Below are positions 44,715-53,478 of a stretch of 64,000 bases of DNA, one piece after another. Below the pieces are notes generated by a model. That model searched no databases, had not been told where the DNA came from, and saw nothing but the letters and a program-made list of their open reading frames with translations. The position numbers and the translations under genes were made by a program. The first letter of the stretch is position 1. Every line of letters begins with the position of its first letter. Source of the stretch: Pachyseris speciosa (taxonomy: Eukaryota; Cnidaria; Anthozoa; Scleractinia; Pachyseridae); the NCBI GenBank assembly GCA_016490735.1, contig JAEMWC010000034.1, forward strand, positions 1,382,501-1,446,500, written 5' to 3'.

Positions 44715-45298
44715 GTGGTAGTGGTAGTATTAGTATCATCATTTCATTTACACATGTTTTGATAACAGCGCTTTTTGCACTGATAGATTGTGAAGCAATA
44801 GATCACAAGTTTCTATGTTTTATAGGCTGATAAACCACGCGGGATGTTGGAAGAACACTCGAAGAATTCGTAAATCACGAGCCGCAGGCGAGTGATTTAC
44901 GGATTCTTCGAGTGTTCTTCCAACATCGCAACATCGCAATGTCTCTTTCTGATCTTTATCAGCAGATTGCGGCCCCCGTGGAAATAATGAACGACAAAAT
45001 ACGCCAGTATTTTCATTGGGCCGAGGGAAGCAACAAGGCTAGAATGGCTCTCCCGGGCCAAGTGCTTGATATTCCAAGTATGGACATAGTAAAGCATCCA
45101 GCGGAAACTCTCAGGGAAATATGCGCTTTCGTGGAAATCGACTGCTCGGAGAACTATATCCAGGACTGCGCGGACACTGTGGACTCAGTCCCTTCAATAA
45201 CACGAAATTTTATAGAATGGCCAGTAGTGCAGAAAAAGAGAGTATATGAGGAAATGAAAAGATTTTCGTTTCTTGAGGGATACTCTTTCGATAACTAG
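34544..45298 (+). CDS. Sulfotransferase-like gene A (five exons, exon 1/2 phase conflict)
   Basis: A type II membrane protein of Golgi sulfotransferase type, which would transfer sulfate from PAPS to a carbohydrate. Exon 1 gives a short cytoplasmic tail and a membrane anchor; exon 3 carries the 5'-phosphosulfate-binding motif [11 protein letters not shown]; exon 4 carries the 3'-phosphate-binding region [17 protein letters not shown]; exon 5 ends FLEGYSFDN. Exons 2-5 splice in phase (1, 0, 0). Exon 1 ends in phase 0 whereas exon 2 needs phase 1, so the direct junction shifts frame and soon stops. Copy B has no such conflict. The gene is either damaged or uses an exon I did not find. Intron 4 is 6.8 kb and full of mobile elements. 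The family is inferred from motifs; the substrate is unknown. Confidence 0.6.
35698..35893 (+). pseudogene. Partial second copy of sulfotransferase exon 3
   Basis: Nearly identical to 37,074-37,256, encoding [19 protein letters not shown] through [13 protein letters not shown], but with a 6-bp insertion after AFT and then divergence to a stop (EG*). The exon's 5' splice-site region is replaced by unrelated sequence. It lies upstream of exon 2, so it is out of order. Probably a recent local duplication or conversion remnant. Confidence 0.75.
36170..36274 (+). CDS. Sulfotransferase A exon 2
   Basis: [20 protein letters not shown] and following, lumenal stem region. Acceptor TTCCATGTTCATAG, donor GTGAGA, phase 1 in and out. 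Homologous to 58,623-58,742. Confidence 0.7.
36275..37045. other. Sulfotransferase A intron 2
   Basis: Includes TGTGACGTCACACCG at 36,683-36,697 and a TGTCATATGCACTTTAAAG end at about 36,905, similar to the terminus of the TTAA-type hairpins, so a decayed copy may be present. Confidence 0.35.
37046..37398 (+). CDS. Sulfotransferase A exon 3 (PAPS 5'-phosphosulfate site)
   Basis: 117 codons starting [16 protein letters not shown] and containing [20 protein letters not shown]. Acceptor TTTCTCCACAG, donor GTAAAG. Leaves in phase 0. Confidence 0.8.
37622..37935 (+). repeat. GATGGT/GATGAT microsatellite in sulfotransferase A intron 3
   Basis: About 310 bp of GATGGT and GAT units. A similar tract followed by GAAGGT(G/A)ACGCC and CTCAATGCAACAA occurs in the same intron of copy B (63,595-63,925), so it predates the gene duplication. 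Long frames across it are artefacts. Confidence 0.9.
38002..38202 (+). CDS. Sulfotransferase A exon 4 (3'-phosphate site)
   Basis: [17 protein letters not shown], then [20 protein letters not shown] and [14 protein letters not shown]. The R-N-P-x-D-x-x-(A/S) core is the sulfotransferase 3'-PB motif. Acceptor TTTGACCCATAG, donor GTATGA, phase 0 in and out. Confidence 0.8.
38213..38294 (+). repeat. CAA/AAT compound microsatellite
   Basis: CAACAACAA units passing into AATAATAAT, directly after the exon 4 donor. Confidence 0.9.
38511..38560 (+). repeat. AAT microsatellite
   Basis: Uninterrupted AAT units in sulfotransferase A intron 4. Confidence 0.9.
38793..39109. repeat. Two AT microsatellites flanking an inverted-repeat element
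   Basis: AT runs at 38,793-38,837 and 39,044-39,108 enclose arms reading ACCCAAAGTCTTCTGTTAC, then TTTGCTTTAGCGCTA, and their exact complements (38,852-38,892 and about 38,955-39,000). The centre has TGCCTGAAGAGCCGCAAC then GCGGTGAAACGCG, a motif style seen near Penelope-like element ends. A cruciform-prone structure. Confidence 0.7.
39281..39704. mobile_element. TTAA-type hairpin element with TGACGTCA sites, copy 2
   Basis: Right end AGGTGCACT followed by TTAA. Arms pair TCTCGATTTGACGTCACAAA with TTTGTGACGTCAAATCGAGA near the centre and AATCTTTGCACCTG with CAGGTGCAAAGATT near the ends. The left terminus is altered. It overlaps the last codons of the retroelement fragment at 39,694-40,308. 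Confidence 0.75.
39694..41640 (-). pseudogene. Frameshifted reverse transcriptase with zinc-like and nuclease-like C-terminal region
   Basis: Read in pieces on the minus strand. RT palm: [35 protein letters not shown] (catalytic Asp), [18 protein letters not shown] and CWFADDAT (Asp-Asp). Thumb: [12 protein letters not shown], then [12 protein letters not shown]. Connector: [20 protein letters not shown], then [12 protein letters not shown]-terminal: [15 protein letters not shown], then [20 protein letters not shown] and DVRV. At least three frameshifts and an in-frame stop break it. The C.C..H..C cluster and the D...DVR layout recall zinc-knuckle and PD-(D/E)XK nuclease folds; this is inference. 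A 5' part is missing where an AAT/GATAAT tract begins. Confidence 0.65.
41628..41757 (+). repeat. AAT then GATAAT microsatellite
   Basis: AATAATAAT passes into about 18 GATAAT units. Forms the 5' boundary of the minus-strand reverse transcriptase remnant. Confidence 0.9.
41917..42692 (+). repeat. 775-bp GATAGT/GATGGT hexanucleotide satellite
   Basis: About 129 hexamers of GATAGT, GATGGT, GATAAT and some GATACA units, arranged in blocks. It opens all six frames in part; the plus frame reads Asp-Ser/Asp-Gly, other frames His-Tyr or Met-Val. These are not genes. It ends directly before a retroelement fragment at 42,693. Confidence 0.95.
42693..42907 (+). pseudogene. Retroelement C-terminal domain fragment
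   Basis: Plus-strand frame [36 protein letters not shown], then [18 protein letters not shown] and stop. The KVVPVV.GALG and LLGTAR..R(K/R)VL motifs mark the C-terminal tail of a multicopy LINE-type reverse transcriptase. A diverged homologue is at 56,990-57,190 (minus). Only this tail is present. Confidence 0.55.
42908..43789. other. Sulfotransferase A intron 4, AT-rich
   Basis: A tandem near-duplicate (CACTAATTTTAGGAAGTGAT at 43,540 and CGCTAATTTTAGAAAGTGGAT at 43,647) and an ATT tract. Nothing else recognised. Confidence 0.4.
43373..43410 (+). repeat. ATT microsatellite
   Basis: Uninterrupted ATT units in sulfotransferase A intron 4. Confidence 0.9.
43790..44440 (-). pseudogene. Penelope-like element, C-terminal RT/GIY-YIG region
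   Basis: Minus-strand frame from about 44,430 to a stop at about 43,951: [87 protein letters not shown]. The CD..CD..Y(V/I).[11 protein letters not shown] block is the Penelope-type GIY-YIG endonuclease; the usual YIG/YVG glycine is Asp here, so it is probably inactive. Downstream (43,790-43,890) is ACGTTTCGAAGTCATCATG, an end-associated repeat motif. The RT core is missing. Confidence 0.75.
44645..44716 (+). repeat. ATT microsatellite
   Basis: About 23 ATT units with one ACT interruption. Confidence 0.9.
44845..44930. repeat. Hairpin with ACGAGCCGCAGGCGAGT loop
   Basis: ATGTTGGAAGAACACTCGAA, then TTCGTAAATCAC, and GTGATTTACGGATTC, then TTCGAGTGTTCTTCCAACAT: near-perfect arms of about 36 bp. 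It ends 33 bp upstream of the exon 5 acceptor. In-frame read-through from the earlier AG hits a stop here. Confidence 0.8.
44963..45298 (+). CDS. Sulfotransferase A exon 5 (C terminus)
   Basis: [19 protein letters not shown], then [20 protein letters not shown] and a cysteine-containing end closing [10 protein letters not shown] placed the acceptor at TCTGATCTTTATCAG, which keeps phase 0 with exon 4. An earlier AG at 44,825 would run into a stop within the hairpin at 44,845-44,930. Confidence 0.7.
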   Translation, partial: QIAAPVEIMNDKIRQYFHWAEGSNKARMALPGQVLDIPSMDIVKHPAETLREICAFVEIDCSENYIQDCADTVDSVPSITRNFIEWPVVQKKRVYEEMKRFSFLEGYSFDN

Positions 45299-45774
45299 TA
45301 CTGAGGCGGGATTATTCGAGTATGAACTTAAGATTTACAATTTTGGTACGCATTTTTACCGTCTTTAAGCAATATATATGTATATCCTATACCATTACTC
45401 GGCACAGAACGTTTATTTCATGACAAAGCCTCGTGTACTGCAATAACGATTTTTAAGACAATTTATTGGTGTTGAGGGGTGTAAAATTGTTCGTGAAACT
45501 GTTTCTTTAATACGAAAACATCCATCATTTTGCATACCTCTTAATCTATGCAAGTACGTTAAAGGGACAGTACGTTTTATTACTACTTTAAAAGCCCAAA
45601 CAGAACTTTTTCATATTATATAGAAACCATGGGCAATACATTTTAGCAAATAAACCCCTTTCTGCGGAGGGTAATGTCTGCTGCTGATTGATTGTCTGAA
45701 AATGAACAATTCGCTTCTCGGCCAAGGGCATTATCCTTCGATGTATAAGCAAGCCAGAAAGGGCTTTATTTATT

Positions 45775-46102
45775 TTATAACCCACCGATTAATTTTCATA
45801 TCGAGTATACACAGTTGAAAATACTTAAAAAAGTGATCTGATGACGATTGAGAATGTCGTAAACAGCTGCATTGATTGCTTGAGTTTATTTGATTTAAAC
45901 TGTGATCGGGTTCTTCTATTTGAAATTGAAAAAACTTTTAAAAAGACTTGTTTTATTTTGTCTTTTATTTTGCGACCGAAAAATCGGAGGACAAATATCG
46001 ACGCGAACGGGGTATATTGCCTGAGACCCGTCCTCTTATTTCGACACCACGTGACCAAAAATAGCCAATAAAATCGCGCAAAACTCAATCGGTGGGTTAT
46101 AA
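45775..46102. mobile_element. MITE with 16-bp TIR TTATAACCCACCGATT
   Basis: Left TTATAACCCACCGATT and right AATCGGTGGGTTATAA are exact complements 328 bp apart. No coding content. It lies downstream of sulfotransferase A. Confidence 0.7.
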
Positions 46103-47335
46103 TATAGCTATATAGTTTATTCACAACGGATATTCTAATACGTCCCACTAATACAAAGGTGGTCAAAATGAAGGTAGCTGGAAATGTAGGCCAACTTTTA
46201 TTTAGAAGCCGGAGTAATTAATCCGATAGTATTGAAAACCTTTATCGTTGTTTTGGGATTATATTTTTTTATATACAAAATGAGAAGCTTGCTCATTACT
46301 GATTTTCTAAGGTGGCTTTCTACGGTTTTAATTGATGAAGGGACGCCTTTTCGCGATCGTATTTTAAAATGAGAAAAGGGTATGGACAAAAGGAACATTT
46401 CTTCAGTGAAATGAAACAGCAGTATGTTAGCCGCGGTGAAACGTCAAATATAAGAAAAGTCCGTTATACTTAAGATTAAAAGCTGATGAGTTTATTCTGA
46501 GTCTGTATGTTTTGCGAAATCATTTCAAATCTTACTAAAGAAGCTTTAGGAACCACCAGGGGAATCGCTTTTATGGAAGTCATACATTCAAACAGGAAAC
46601 AGACTCAGCGCCGACCAGTCTCCACGCGTCCGGGCCACGCACTTCGCTTTAGAAAGACAAAAATATTTTGATAAATCATAAATTTGATTTAGTAAACTCA
46701 CAGACTGACGAAAATGCTATACTCTTGGAGATTCAAAGAAGTAAAAACCTATCTTTAAATGCCTTGTCTTATTCTTTACCTTTTACAGCGGTTAAAAGAA
46801 AAAAAAAAAACGGTTTGACATTGTGTCAAAATTTCAGGGCGTTAATTATTAAATTGACTATATTCAAGCTTAAGTGCAAAAGATATTCGCCTATCTGCTT
46901 AGAAGGTAACAGGAGCTCTATTATTTCTGTAAAAGTATAGGTTTCACTGCTATAAATAAATTGCGTAAAAATCGCTTTTGGCTGTATGGTCAGCTATCGA
47001 GTTATGGGGTGTTCCATAGTGGCATGTACCATATTTCTGTATTAGTCGTGACGTCACTAAAAAGCGCCCATACCTCCCACCTTCATGTAAAATGTTATTG
47101 AGATGTCTACAAACACTTCACAAAAACACAGTGGTTGCTTTCTCGCCCTCTGGAAAATTCAAGTCGCTGTTTTCTAACTGTTTTATCCCGTCGAAAACAC
47201 GCCATTTTAAAAGTGCAACTATGAATAATTAAATCTGAAGGACACTCGATCGTTCCACAAATGAACTAGGCGAAACGAATTGACTGCAACAACTCGGTAC
47301 TTGCTATAATTGCAATCCTTGATCCAGAACATTAT
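46103..47335. other. Intergenic between sulfotransferases A and B
   Basis: AT-rich, with short frames only. I see nothing I can support as a gene or element. Confidence 0.4.
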
Positions 47336-47752
47336 AGGGCCGTTTATACGAGAGAAAATAAGCCGTGGCTTACACTGGCCACGGCTTACATAAAACGCGA
47401 GCGAGCCATTTATACTACTGCGGCTTACATAAGACGCGAAATGCTCGTGTAAATGGTTCGCGGCTAAGTTCGCTATAATAACAAAAGAAGCGCATGCTTG
47501 AGCAAGCCGCCGACAACGCTTGAGTACATTTATGCGCACACAAGTTTCACGTCCAAGGTAAGCCACGGCCAAGATAAGCACCGCTCAAGACCCCTAGGCC
47601 ACGATAAGCCGCGGCTTGAGCTAGCTAGTTGCCTAGATGGAGTAAGCCGTGAACTTCGATTACGTACCATTTAAACGGGGTGTACGCGTCTTACGTAAGC
47701 CGCGGCCAGTGCAAGCCGCGGCTTATTTTCTCTCGTATAAATTGTCCTATTG
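47336..47752. mobile_element. MITE with iterated AAGCCGCGGCTTA motif
   Basis: Ends AGGGCCGTTTATACGAGAG and CTCTCGTATAAATTGTCCT are inverted repeats. AAGCCGTGGCTTAC, GCCACGGCTTAC and AAGCCGCGGCTT recur at least ten times. Same architecture and similar termini as 10,989-11,425, with a different motif. Confidence 0.75.
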
Positions 47753-47859
47753 TGGGTTACTTTTGATTGCATCCTTAATAAATATTAACTACAGAAACAA
47801 TAGTATAAGACATTACATTAAAAATATATTTTGCTTTGGGAAAGTGTAAGAAAGCGTAT

Positions 47860-49300
47860 TTTGAGCGAGAGCTAATTGTTATGAGACTTGGCGTGAAACA
47901 CTCATTTCTATGCAACAGAAAGTTTTAATTTAAATAAATAAATAAACTTTATTTACCCTCGGCAGTATTTACAGCACAAAGGCTAGTGGGGCAAGCAAAT
48001 ATATGAAACTGAAATAACTCAAATAAACATCAAGGTTAAGAAACCCAACTGGTAGCTGGAGGAGAACCTGTTGGCTATTTATAACCGTATACGAGCTAGA
48101 GCGGGAATTGAACCCGGCCGCATTGCAAGTTCAATTCTCGAACCGCTCGTCCACCCTGCCTCCCTTTTTACCTCCCTTTTTTGCGTGCTGCGCCGTATGC
48201 AAATATATCACCTTCCTACGTTGGGCCAGTTCAGCGCACAGGGCTTCAAATTATTTATCACATTGTCTTTTCATCGGAAATATTCCATCGTCTTCAAAAA
48301 TTTCATTTGTTTAATTCAACTTGAGGCTGTTCAGTGTGCCGTCATTTTAAGGTAAACAATTTTGCTAAACTAATATAAATATATTAATTATAATTAGTGG
48401 CTACAAGTTCTGATGATTTCCTCTTATTCGGTTAATTCTAAATATTAAGATAATTACGCTGCCGGGAAAGAGAGCAGCGAAAATGCTGTCTAAATGGGAT
48501 TTGAAACCACGTCCTTGAATTAAAACCTACTAAACTGGCAGTTAACTGGAAGCGGTGTAAGTGATGCGAAACTTAAAGGATACTCATCGGTTCTTACGCG
48601 TTGGTGCCATGTTTGTTCGGCTATCGCAAGGGAATTGCAATGAAAACTCAGATTTTTGGCGTTCCGTGAAATTAAACGTTGTCTAAACCCGATAACCTTG
48701 AGTAGATGCTCTTGAAGTCATTATTAACGGGTGCTTTATTATTCGTTTCGGTTGTTATTCAAATTTTTGCAAACGTGGAAAAATCAACAGCTTACTCCAT
48801 TTTAGGGGGGGGTGGGGTGAGGGGGATTACAAATGTCATTTATAGCGCGAAATAAGATCCGCTGTGAAATTTGGAGCAAGCATTCTGTTTGGTAGAATTT
48901 TTACGACTTATTTATCTACCTAGCTTAAGATGTTAAACAGAGAACTTGAATGAATTAACTTTAAAATGTTCACTTTCGTTTACTTGTATGTGATTTAATT
49001 CCTTTAAGCGCAATCAAGGGAATGAATTTTGAAAAAACAAATTAAAGAATTTCTCGCTTTAACAACTGGCATAAATTTAAAGAATAAGAGGTACATATTA
49101 TTCTGTGAAGCAATAAAATTCAACCACACTTAAATATTAAAACAACGAAAACAAAGGAAGGAAGAAATGCTTTTCACGGCATGTGCTAGTAACCAGGTCA
49201 ACATTAACGGGTTGCATATTTTAAAGTATACTTCACTTCTTGTTACTCTGACTGATTCGCAATTATTCCAACTCGTTGAGCTTGGAAAATGAGCGCTAAC
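47860..49300. repeat. Segmental duplication block, copy 2
   Basis: Collinear with 28,530-30,765 but interrupted by a SINE (47,931-48,168). Diverged by substitutions and small indels. Its position relative to sulfotransferase B mirrors that of copy 1 relative to sulfotransferase A. Confidence 0.75.
47931..48168 (-). mobile_element. SINE family 2 (tRNA-derived), full copy
   Basis: Reverse strand: GGGAGGCAGGGTGGACGAGC, GGTTCGAGAATTGAACTTGC, GGGTTCAATTCCCGCTC (B box), body AACAGGTTCTCCTCC, tail CCACTAGCCTTTGTGCTG then GAGGGTAAATAAAG and TTTATTTATT. Absent from the other copy of the duplicated block, so it inserted after that duplication. Confidence 0.8.
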
Positions 49301-49342
49301 TATCCAGGAACTACATCACGACGTTGAAGCAAAGAAAAAGAA

Positions 49343-49542
49343 CAATCTCGTACCCAAGGTCTTCGCTACCCTTGACCAGCGATCGGGATACAAGCGACTT
49401 TGGAAAGACTTGATCGAACTTCCGGTTATTTGTATAATTGTTTGAAAAGCCAATCAGAATCGTAAACCCAACAGATTTTTCGAGAGTCACTCGTTTCTTC
49501 AAGCGTCCGCCGTAAGGAAGATAGAGACAAGGTACGAGATTG
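49343..49542. mobile_element. AATCTCGTACCCAGAG-type MITE, copy 3
   Basis: 200 bp, CAATCTCGTACCCAAGG to CAAGGTACGAGATTG, flanked by AGAAAAAGAA on both sides (49,333-49,342 and 49,543-49,552), a 9-10-bp target duplication. Confidence 0.8.
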
Positions 49543-49589
49543 AGAAAAAGAACGGATTTGATAGCTGAGTTCATCTTTTGTCTCACGAT

Positions 49590-50310
49590 TGAGTCACAAA
49601 GATGTGGATCGCGACGTTTCGACCGCTATACTGCTGGTCTCCATCAGGCGATGGTGTCGACTGGCTGCGCGTGAAAATAAGAACAACTACGCATAACTAA
49701 CACCTACGCAGATTGCAGACCTCTTGAGTTTCGTTCTTAGATCCACATACTTCCAGTTTGATGGACTGATTTACGAACAGCAAGAAGGAGCAGCCATGGG
49801 TAGCCCGGTATCCGCAGTGATAGCTAACCTCTACATAGAGGGTTTTGAGGAGCAAGCTTTGACATCGACGCCCTGTACACCTAAGATCTGGAAACGCTAT
49901 GTGGATGACACCTTTACCATCTTAAATCATGACAAAGTTGACTCGTTCTTACAACACCTCAATAGTCAACAACCGACGATCCGTTTCACAATACGAAAAC
50001 CAAGGGACGAACAACCACTAAAGAACCTGAACCCGAAATTAAATCTACTGTGGTTCTGCCATACGTCAAAGGCACATCGGAGGCTCTTCGCCGTTGCCTA
50101 CAACAACAAGGCATACGGACTGTTTTCAGATCTGACACAACTCTTAGATCACACCTAGTGCGACCTAAGGACATTGTCGATCCAGTAAAACAAGACGGAG
50201 TAGTCTACGGCATCCCACAACAAATGACCAGCGACAACAACCCTCAATATGTTGATTTCCAATCAATTCAGACGTTTCACCAATTAACATCGCAAAATTC
50301 GATCGCTTAA
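49590..50310 (+). pseudogene. Penelope-like element, reverse transcriptase fragment
   Basis: TYFQFDGLIYEQQEGAAMGS, PVSAVIANLYIEGFEEQAL, WKRYVDDTFTILNHDKVDSF, HLNSQQPTIRFT, then in another frame LPYVKGTSEALRRCLQQQGI, RTVFRSDTTLRSHLVRPKD and KQDGVVYGIP. The YVDD motif and SEALRR...LRSHLVRPKD block mark a Penelope-like RT joined to its linker. A deletion and frameshift separate the two parts, and the GIY-YIG domain is lost after VVYGIP. Upstream (49,605-49,660) is CGACGTTTCGACCGCTATAC, the motif usually found in the terminal repeats. Confidence 0.8.
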
Positions 50311-50829
50311 GTTCGATTGATATTGGAATTTATTGTAACTTGATTCTCTCGTTTTATAGTTCCTTGTGTTAATAGTTTTACGATCAATTATCGTACATTT
50401 TTACTTTTAATTTTTATAATATACTAAAGTCTTGGATAACCTGTAAACTAGCTAACAAGCTAAGCGTCAACCCCACGTTAAATAAAGTATCGTATAGTAT
50501 CGTATGGTATCGTATCGTATAGAAAACACCACTACCTCATCACACCCTAGCAAAACAAATATAAAGGTCGACTTCTGAACGCTACCGAGCATACCCGAAG
50601 ATGTTCCGATGACGTCCGAACACTTCCGCAGCTATTGGAAGCTTTTCCGATTGAGACATTTTAGGGCGTTCTGATACAGTTAGCACTGAAACTCGACATT
50701 AAGCGCCGTTTCTTGGAACATTTACGGCGAATATTGAATTGAATTTTTGTTGTTGATGTGTTAAAGAACAAGTCATCCGGATTTCTAAGTCAGGCTTGAG
50801 AAATTGTCCTCAATGCGTGAGATCTCCGT
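50311..50829. other. Intergenic, 3' flank of the Penelope-like fragment
   Basis: AT-rich then CCGAACACTTCCG-type sequence. Apart from the GTATCGTATA minisatellite nothing is recognised. Confidence 0.4.
50477..50524 (+). repeat. GTATCGTATA minisatellite
   Basis: TATCGTATAGTATCGTATGG and similar units. Resembles the short tandem repeats at LINE 3' ends in this window (59,456-59,480), so it may mark a LINE end. Confidence 0.6.
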
Positions 50830-51330
50830 CTTTGGTCCGCTGTTAAGAACATTACTTAAGCAGCACTGCTTAAGTAGTGTTCTTAACTGCGATGATCATT
50901 CACATATTTAATCATTAATCCGCAGTTCAAATATATGATTTTCATATATTCATTCTCATGCCACTCACGGGTACATTACGAACCACCAAAACGACCAGCT
51001 CCCAGATGGCTTATGGTAATGGTTTATATGGTAATGGTTTATATACCGCACATATCACATAGTTTCATGGCGGTTTACAATTCTTCTCTAAGGTGAGATC
51101 GGACGTCAGCCTGTAAAGGCGCCTCTGGCTTGTTAGCTCAGTCGGTAGAGCACTGCACCAGTATCGCAGAGGTCGTGGGTTCGAATCCCGTACAAGTTGA
51201 ATTTTTTTCAGGCTTTATTTTCACTACTGCTTAAGTAGTGTTCTTAACTGCGATGATTATTCACATATTTAATCATTAATCCGCAGTTCAAATATATGAT
51301 TTTCATATATTCATTCTCAATCTATTATAT
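50830..51330 (+). mobile_element. SINE family 1, tandem or nested copy
   Basis: The 3' module (AAGTAGTGTTCTTAACTGCG, ATCCGCAGTTCAAATATATG, TTTCATATATTCATTCTC) occurs at 50,868-50,965 and again at 51,230-51,318. Between them are the 5' module (ACGGGTACATTACGAACC, then ACGACCAGCTCCCAGATGG), a 100-bp insertion with GGTAATGGTTTATAT repeats, and a tRNA-like unit. Confidence 0.75.
51127..51198 (+). other. tRNA-like unit inside SINE family 1
   Basis: GGCTTGT and ACAAGTT form a 7-bp acceptor-like stem. A box TAGCTCAGTCGGTAGAGC, B box GGTTCGAATCC. The anticodon-loop position 33 is C instead of T and the anticodon stem has a mismatch, so it is not a functional tRNA gene. Confidence 0.7.
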
Positions 51331-51655
51331 GTGTTCGAAATAAACGCGCGCCCACTGTAGGTAGCGTCACTCTTGCAATTCATTTGCTGCGAAAACTTTT
51401 CTCCGAGATTTTTAATTCGAGACGTTTATCGCTCATTACTGTGAAAATGGCTTGCTTAACCGTTAACGATTTCCAAGTTCAGTGAAGTTTGCTTTGAACG
51501 CTTGCGTATCTGTCTCTCTTGTTTTCCGCTCCATTAGTCACTAGCTAATCATGCAAACATGCAGTGCCTACATTTGTATACCATTCAACAACGACAATAG
51601 ACGGCTTAAGTCTTTTGACACGATCAATATAAACACGGGAGTAATATATGACACG

Positions 51656-51702
51656 TTTTTGTATACTGTATACTGTATACTGTATACTGTATACTGTATG
51701 AA
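51656..51702 (+). repeat. TGTATAC minisatellite
   Basis: About five units of TATACTG in a row. Confidence 0.85.
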
Positions 51703-51744
51703 TAAAAATCAATCAAGTTTCTCTGTGCTGCCAAAGCAATTAAA

Positions 51745-53465
51745 CTTTAAGATAAGATAAGATAAGATAACTTTTAATTATTTTAACACGGTAAAATTCA
51801 TCAGTAAAAAGTTACAAAATCCTGTGTCCAATTACAACTTTGTCTAGGAATTAATTACTAAAAATAAACTGCTTTACATAAATGCCGTGTCTGAGAAAAG
51901 AGTACAAGAGCTAAGTTTATAAAGGAAAGCGTCAAGGACTCTTCTTGCCGTACATCATAAGGTAAGCTATTCCAAAGTACCGCACCGCTATAGCTTAAAC
52001 TGTTTTTGAGAAAATTAGTGCAGGGCAATGGAACAGTAAGTTTGTTTACAGAGTCTCTCAGAGAATAGCTTATAATACCATTGGTAACGTAAATAGATTG
52101 CGTAGATAAGCGGGAGTAAGACCATGTAGAGACTTAAACACCGTTATGGCTTTCTGCATCTGCCTTTGAGTGCTTAGTTTTCGCCAGCCAAGTTTGGCGA
52201 ATAAATCATCCACATTAGAGTCAAAATTGGAAAAAGTCAAACACGAACAGCGCGGTTTTGTAGTTTCTGCAAGTTATTTGAGAGCGTTATATCACAGGTA
52301 TCCCTAACAACACTGCATAATTGAAATGCGGCAAAACTAAGAAACTATTAAAAACAGAGTGCAGAGTCGCTGTAGGAACAAAAATGAGAACGGATATGTT
52401 TTAGTGCCCCAACACCAGATGAAAGTTTCTTAGATAACTGGTCAATGTGAGTATTCCAGGAGAGGTTTTCATCAATATAAACACCATGAGATTTTACAGA
52501 GCTCACTTGATCAATTGGCACACCATCTAGGCAAAGACAAGGCGTCCTTGGTAAAGTGCGCAATCTTTGCCTCGATCCTATAAGTATGAATTCCGTTTTG
52601 GTGGTATTAAGTGTAAGGTTGTTGGAAGTAAGCCAGTTATTGACTAAATCAAGGTCCCTATTCAGAGCCTCGAACTCATTAGTGAAATTTATATCGTTTT
52701 GTGCAAAAGTCAGATGCGTGTCATCCGCATACTTTCTCGGACAAGAACTTGACAGTCAATTTGCCAAGTCGTTAATAGAGAGTAAAAATAATAATGGGCC
52801 CAAGATTGTTCCTTGCGGAACACCGTAGTTGAGATTGCGAATATCAGATAAGGCGCTATTAACAAAGCATTTCTGTTGACCACTATCCAAATAAGACTTG
52901 AACCAATCAAGTGATTTACCACAGATACCATAAAAACTCAATTTGGATAATAAAATTCCGTGGTCGACTGTATCAATGCCTTCTTTAAGTCTAAGAAAAC
53001 AACGGCATTTACATTTATTTGGTCGATGTTATAAGCCCAGCACTATTGGTAGCCTCGAACAAAGCTGTGGCTGTCAAATGAAGCGATCGAAAACCTGATT
53101 GATGAATAGAGATCAAGTCATTTTCATGAAGTTGGTCATAGATAATCCTTTCAAATACCTTAGCCACAACGGGAATAATTGAAATTGGACGATAATTATT
53201 AATGTCAGCTCGTTCGCCCTGTTTATACAAAGGAACAAGTTTAGAACATTTCCACTCCTCAGGGAAAATACCAGTCAATATTGATAGATTAAAGATTTCA
53301 CAAAGAGAGTGTGAGATTAAATCAGAGCACTCCCTAAGGAGTCTCGCAGATATTTTGTCCAAGCCTGTGGCCTTTGATTTGCATAATTTGGACAGAAGAG
53401 AACGGAAGAATGTTATTGACCTTTGTAGTCTTCGAATCCAAAGCGGGGTCATCAGTTCTTGGTAA
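51745..53465 (-). pseudogene. Non-LTR retrotransposon (Jockey/CR1-like) ORF2, RT part
   Basis: Minus-strand pieces: LSKLCKSKATGLDKISARLL, LYKQGERADINNYRPISI, VVAKVFERIIYDQLHENDLI, then YGICGKSLDWFKSYLD, NYGVPQGTILGPLLFLLSIN and YADDTHL, then HGVYIDENLSWNTHIDQLSK. Frameshifts and stops separate them. A 3' end with TTATCTTATC repeats lies at 51,750-51,771. There is no endonuclease domain upstream, where a SINE and then ORF1 sequence begin. Confidence 0.8.
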
Positions 53466-53478
53466 TAAATTAGAAATT

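Noticed and set aside
51127..51198. Possible functional tRNA gene
   Set aside because: C at position 33, mismatched anticodon stem, and embedded in a SINE with another copy at 53,562.
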